Both the position numbers and the translations under genes were made by a program. The notes beneath the pieces are model-generated. The model worked only from the letters and a program-made list of their open reading frames with translations, had not been told where the DNA came from and made no database searches. A DNA stretch of 61,995 nt. It comes from Treponema sp. Lineage in GTDB: Bacteria > Spirochaetota > Spirochaetia > Treponematales > Treponemataceae. Every line of letters starts with the position of its first letter. The stretch's first letter is position 1. Of the stretch, positions 58,669-61,995 are shown in pieces. The stretch spans positions 1 through 61,995 of the forward strand of contig JAEDCY010000016.1 of NCBI GenBank assembly GCA_016293915.1, read 5' to 3'.

Positions 58669-59514
58669 ATGAAAAAAGGTTTGATTCTTGAAGGCGGCGC
58701 AATGCGGGGAATGTTTACCGCCGGCGTGCTTGATGTTTTTATGGAAAACGGAATTGATTTTGACGGGGCAATTGGTGTGTCGGCCGGAGCAACCTTCGGT
58801 TGTAATTTTAAGTCCCGCCAGATTGGACGTGCCATCCGTTACAATAAACGTTTTTCTCACAACTGGCGCTACTGTTCCATCCGCTCCCTGATTTTTACCG
58901 GCGACCTTTACGGGGCAAAGTTCTGCTACGATACACTTCCTAATAAACTTGATATTTATGATTTGGAAACCTACCGCAAAAATCCTATGGAGTTCTGGTG
59001 TGTCGCTTCTGACTGTGTTACAGGTCAGCCTGTGTACAAAAAGCTTGAAACCTGCGATGCAACTGACCTTACCTGGATGCGAGCCTCTGCCTCCATGCCT
59101 CTTGCAAGCAGAGTAGTTGAAGTTGACGGCTACAAGCTTCTCGACGGCGGAATGACAGATTCTATTCCTTTGAAATATTTTGAAAGCCTGGGCTACAAGC
59201 GCAATGTTGTGATTTTGACCCAGCCCCGAGACTTTCAGAAAAAGCCTGCTTCGCTGATGGGGCTCATGCGCGTAATGCTGATAAAATATCCCAAGCTTGT
59301 AGATGCAATGAGCCGCCGCCATATCGTTTACAATGAAGAAACTGCCGACGTTTTTGCAAAGGCAGACCGTGGAGAAGTTTTTGTAATCTGCCCGGCAGCT
59401 CCGCTTGGAATCAGCCGCACAGAAAAAGACCCAAATGAACTTCAACGGGTTTACGAAGAAGGCCGCCGTATCGCGCTCGAACAGCTTTCGGATTTGCAGA
59501 AGTTTTTAAATTAA
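58669..59514 (+). CDS. Patatin-like phospholipase (YjjU-like)
   Basis: This 281-residue protein has the oxyanion motif GGAMRG (9-14), the nucleophile Ser38 in GVSAG and the catalytic Asp159 in DGG. The C-terminal region (ISRTEKDPNELQRVYEEGRR) resembles YjjU-type patatins. It should be a lipid acyl hydrolase in the cytoplasm or at the membrane. AAGGA is the ribosome site. It lies just after the VapBC pair and overlaps the convergent OLD-type gene by 4 bases. Confidence 0.88.
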   Translation: MKKGLILEGGAMRGMFTAGVLDVFMENGIDFDGAIGVSAGATFGCNFKSRQIGRAIRYNKRFSHNWRYCSIRSLIFTGDLYGAKFCYDTLPNKLDIYDLETYRKNPMEFWCVASDCVTGQPVYKKLETCDATDLTWMRASASMPLASRVVEVDGYKLLDGGMTDSIPLKYFESLGYKRNVVILTQPRDFQKKPASLMGLMRVMLIKYPKLVDAMSRRHIVYNEETADVFAKADRGEVFVICPAAPLGISRTEKDPNELQRVYEEGRRIALEQLSDLQKFLN

Positions 59515-61049
59515 TTTTTTCCCGCAGCCTTTTCAAGGAGTTCAATCAGTTCTCTGTAATTCTTGCGCACGCTCTTTCTGTGAGCGTCCTGTATGAACTC
59601 AAGCTCGTTGCGGAAGAGTCTGTCTTTTGCGGAAACAGGCATATACTGAATGCTGGTTCGGGTGTAGTAGTGTTCAATACAGCCTTTTGGAAGAACGTAA
59701 ATGCGGGCAGCTTCCATAGCCGCAAGAATAAAGGCTGCAAGATTTTTAATAAGTGGAATTGTGTTTGCAATTTCTCGAGGCAGGCAGACAGCAATTTCAT
59801 CACCCACATTGTTGATTCCTTGTAGGAGTACAGTTTTATAGGTATCGACAGCTTCTGCGTTTTCGTGCTTGTCTTTCAGCTGGCTAAGTTTTTCCATAAG
59901 CGGCTGCAGCTTAGCCGGCACTTTGTTTGATTCAAAATATTTATGCAGCTCCTGTGAAATTTTAATCAAATATCGTTCCAGTCTGAAAATCAGCTTGCTT
60001 AAAGTAATTTTCTGGGCCAGTTCTTTTGTAGAAAAAATTGAGCTGTAAAAATCAGCCTGTCGCTCCTTCTGTTTTTCAAGCCACTGAATTACCCTTTCAT
60101 CTTCATTTGCTACATCGCACAGTTTTCCGCTAAATAATGAATCCAGATCAGTAATAATACGTCCGTTAGTACCAAGTAACGAACACACCTTACAGAAAAC
60201 TCCAAGCTCGTCCTTGCCACCAACGTCAATAATTCCAGTACCCGCAGCACTGTACTCATCTTCAATAAAAGTCAGAAGGTAAGTGAACATCTGCTGGTCG
60301 GTATAGCCTTCCACGAAAATCTGGTTGTCAGAAAAAAAGAACTGTTTATGGTAAGTGTTAAAGCGCGGCAGAAAGCGACGGAAAAGTGCGTCATCCTCCT
60401 CGCATAGTTCTTCAATACTGGTTGGTGCCTTGTTAATGTGACAAACGATAACACCGCTAAGCTCTTCAGGCGTGCGTAAATCAATATAAAAAGGGGAGTG
60501 GGAAATCAGAAAAAACATTCGGCGCTGACTGTGCGAAACTTCTTTTCTAATCTCATTCATAAAAAAAGTCTGAAATTGCGGATGCAGGTGCAGTTCCGGC
60601 TCATCAATAAAAAGACAGTCATCAGCCGTAGAATCATAAAGATTTACAAGTAGCGAAATAATTTCTCGAAGACCGTGACACTCCGCCTCTTCCAGCATAT
60701 ATTCAACATTCCAGACCTTGTTTTCCACAATGGGAATCAGAGTTCCATCAATATCTTCTATAAAAGTTATAGATTTTCCAAACATGCTCGAAAGAACCTT
60801 TTCAATTTTCAGCCGGATTTTTTCGTTGTCCTTGAGAATTGAAATCTGGTCGCTATAATTACGGTCGGCACGCAGAAACTTTACCGAATAACCGGCAGCT
60901 TCAAACTGCTGAGAAATCTTTTCTGCCAGAAGTGTTTTTCCGCTTCCGTTAGGTCCTACTATCAGATTAATCTGCGACCAGTTAGATTTCTTAAAAACAG
61001 TCTTTCCCCAGAGAAAAGGAATTTTCACGCGTGTTTCGAGCTCAATCAT
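59511..61049 (-). CDS. OLD-family ATPase with TOPRIM nuclease domain
   Basis: The ATG at 61049 is chosen because a TATAAT box (complement of 61056-61061) ends 6 bases before it; the longer frame to 61121 crosses that promoter. The 512-residue protein has Walker A GPNGSGKT (32-39), FIDEPELHLHPQF (Walker B and signature region) and LISHSPFYIDL. A C-terminal TOPRIM-like part follows (IFVEGYTDQQMF, then IIDVGGKDELGVF and TDLDSLF). Class 1 OLD proteins are DNA nucleases, several of them anti-phage. It stands without an obvious UvrD-like partner. Confidence 0.8.
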   Translation of the reverse strand: MIELETRVKIPFLWGKTVFKKSNWSQINLIVGPNGSGKTLLAEKISQQFEAAGYSVKFLRADRNYSDQISILKDNEKIRLKIEKVLSSMFGKSITFIEDIDGTLIPIVENKVWNVEYMLEEAECHGLREIISLLVNLYDSTADDCLFIDEPELHLHPQFQTFFMNEIRKEVSHSQRRMFFLISHSPFYIDLRTPEELSGVIVCHINKAPTSIEELCEEDDALFRRFLPRFNTYHKQFFFSDNQIFVEGYTDQQMFTYLLTFIEDEYSAAGTGIIDVGGKDELGVFCKVCSLLGTNGRIITDLDSLFSGKLCDVANEDERVIQWLEKQKERQADFYSSIFSTKELAQKITLSKLIFRLERYLIKISQELHKYFESNKVPAKLQPLMEKLSQLKDKHENAEAVDTYKTVLLQGINNVGDEIAVCLPREIANTIPLIKNLAAFILAAMEAARIYVLPKGCIEHYYTRTSIQYMPVSAKDRLFRNELEFIQDAHRKSVRKNYRELIELLEKAAGKN

Positions 61050-61081
61050 AATTATATTATAACACAGCTTTGATTTTATGA

Positions 61082-61087
61082 TATAAT
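61082..61087 (+). promoter_or_regulatory. -10 box of the radical SAM gene (leaderless)
   Basis: TATAAT at 61082-61087 ends 6 bases before the ATG at 61094. No convincing -35 is seen; the region is shared with the divergent OLD-type promoter. Confidence 0.5.
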
Positions 61088-61093
61088 AAAAAT

Positions 61094-61995
61094 ATGAAAG
61101 TTCTGACAATAATCCCGCCAATAATGCAGCTAAATACAGCTTATCCTTCCGGAGCCTATCTGACTTCTTTTTTTAAGACAGAAAACTGTGACGCTTCCTG
61201 GTGTGATTTGAATATCCGTCTTTTTTATGAGATTTTTAGCCGAAGCGGATTGACCCGTCTTTTTGAACTTTCTGAAGCCCGTGCCCTGCAGCTTGCAGAC
61301 CAGGCCGAACGCAAGAGTGATGATAATACAGCCTTTAATCTTCGCCGCTATATCAGTCAGAAAGAAAACTGGATAGAGTGGATTGATTTTATAACTGCCG
61401 TTTTGTGCGGGGGTGGGGCTCGCGAAAAGGAACATCAGTTTTTGTATTCACCTTTTGCCCCGCGTGGCAACCGTATGGAAAACTATCTTGCCGGCCTTGC
61501 AGAAAATGGCCGCGAACCTACGGTAGACGATATGCGCTTTTTGTGTTCCTTTGCTCTTGCCGATTTGTCCGACTACATCACCGTTGCCTTTGATCCTCAG
61601 TTTTCCCTCGTCCGCTATGCTGAGTCCCTTGCTGTGGACACTCGCACCTTTTCAGATTTCGAGGCCCAGATAGATTCTCCGATTATGGAACATTTTTATA
61701 AGCCGGTTTTAGAGCAGATTTTTCAGGAGCTTCCCGCCGCAAGCGGCGGTCGGGCTTTCCGCTGTTCCGCTGACGCTCCAGCCGCTTCCCTCGCTTCACT
61801 AACTAACGTTAGTTCGCTCAGTCCAGTGGCCGCCTGCGGCGCAGCTCCAATCCCTAAGCCAGATAGTCTTCTAATATGCATCTCAATTCCCTTTGCAGGA
61901 ACTTTTCTGCCGGCCCTCTATACCGCGCGATTCTTAAAAGAAAAACTTGGAAGCACAGCCTTTATCTGCATAGGCGGCGGCTTTGTAAACACCGA
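61094..61995 (+). CDS. B12-binding-domain radical SAM protein, N-terminal part (runs off the window)
   Basis: From ATG 61094 the frame is open to the last base (300 codons and no stop). The start MKVLTIIPPIMQLNTAYPSG and the later LLICISIPFAGTFLPALYTA followed by FICIGGGFVNT match the cobalamin-binding Rossmann part of B12-dependent radical SAM proteins. The SAM-binding CxxxCxxC motif would lie beyond the window. Residues about 213-253 are an Ala/Ser/Pro-rich block encoded by GC-rich palindromic DNA (about 61731-61857) that looks like an inserted repeat. Function unknown. Confidence 0.75.
   Translation, partial: MKVLTIIPPIMQLNTAYPSGAYLTSFFKTENCDASWCDLNIRLFYEIFSRSGLTRLFELSEARALQLADQAERKSDDNTAFNLRRYISQKENWIEWIDFITAVLCGGGAREKEHQFLYSPFAPRGNRMENYLAGLAENGREPTVDDMRFLCSFALADLSDYITVAFDPQFSLVRYAESLAVDTRTFSDFEAQIDSPIMEHFYKPVLEQIFQELPAASGGRAFRCSADAPAASLASLTNVSSLSPVAACGAAPIPKPDSLLICISIPFAGTFLPALYTARFLKEKLGSTAFICIGGGFVNT
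61731..61857 (+). repeat. GC-rich palindromic block inside the radical SAM gene
   Basis: It begins with the perfect palindrome CCGCCGCAAGCGGCGG (about 61734-61749). GC-rich stretches with CGCTGTTCCGCTGACGCTCC and an inner ACTAACGTTAGT palindrome (about 61800-61811) follow, and it closes with GGCCGCCTGCGGC. Composition is much richer in GC than the flanks. It reads in frame as about 40 residues of low complexity. Confidence 0.6.

Noticed and set aside
58663..59445. 260-residue frame antisense to the patatin gene
   Set aside because: The plus strand encodes an intact patatin with all catalytic motifs; the antisense product resembles no family.

Overview
The window reads as chromosome of a host-associated spirochaete, most likely a rumen or gut Treponema. 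Supporting this are a moderately AT-rich composition, lax lipoprotein signals, many two-domain c-di-GMP and periplasmic-binding-like proteins, a fermentative pyruvate formate-lyase system, plant-polysaccharide enzymes (a GH10 xylanase, an alpha/beta esterase and a GH94 disaccharide phosphorylase with its own sugar ABC importer), and dense short interspersed palindromes. The genus is an inference from family content; no rRNA, tRNA, CRISPR array, insertion sequence or prophage was seen.

Layout. 1-1640: small exported proteins (SUMF1-like lipoprotein, a possibly frameshifted exported protein, a degenerate M23-like protein). 1.7-10.6 kb: His-rich COG0523 GTPase, a sensor diguanylate cyclase, pyridoxal kinase, two poorly known proteins, and a beta-CASP RNase. 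10.8-21.8 kb: outer-membrane-type protein, pflB, a polar amino-acid ABC importer, an RluA pseudouridine synthase, pflA, a C_GCAxxG_C_C protein and gatB. 21.9-30.6 kb: a GGDEF/EAL protein divergent from a CUT1 sugar importer followed by a GH94 phosphorylase; both sugar units carry nearly identical LacI-type operators. 30.9-39.7 kb: Mrp ATPase, sodium/solute symporter, TrpR-like regulator, a 928-residue ankyrin lipoprotein, a nucleobase permease and an Mbeg1-like hydrolase. 39.8-43.0 kb: FHA protein, PPP-like phosphoesterase and a membrane Ser/Thr kinase, a likely phosphorylation module. 43.2-52.2 kb: Lon, a chemoreceptor remnant, esterase, HAD phosphatase, a possible orphan FtsZ-C-like protein, xylanase, YigZ and a ParC-type topoisomerase subunit. 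52.4-55.1 kb: a self-regulated GntR (YtrA-type) ABC operon. 55.1-62 kb: Fe-S aldo/keto reductase, GNAT, a Nudix-HD fusion, a VapBC-type pair, patatin, OLD-type ATPase-TOPRIM nuclease, and a B12-binding radical SAM gene cut by the window end.

The most unusual feature is the repeat landscape. At least six families of structured palindromes occupy the intergenic spaces. In three of them the stems differ in sequence between copies while pairing is kept, which implies selection on (or propagation through) secondary structure. One element is nested inside another at the same position in four of four copies. A roughly 36-bp palindrome has also entered protein-coding genes in frame: once in the linker of Lon, once in an aldo/keto reductase. 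A different GC-rich block lies in frame in the radical SAM gene. This resembles the Rickettsia palindromic elements in behaviour but has different sequences.

A second recurring theme is that several genes have a good -10 box ending 6-8 bases before the ATG and no ribosome binding site, suggesting leaderless mRNAs (lon, the trpR-like gene, the FHA gene, HAD, aldo/keto reductase, OLD, radical SAM and others). All functional statements come from recognising motifs by eye; no database search was run.
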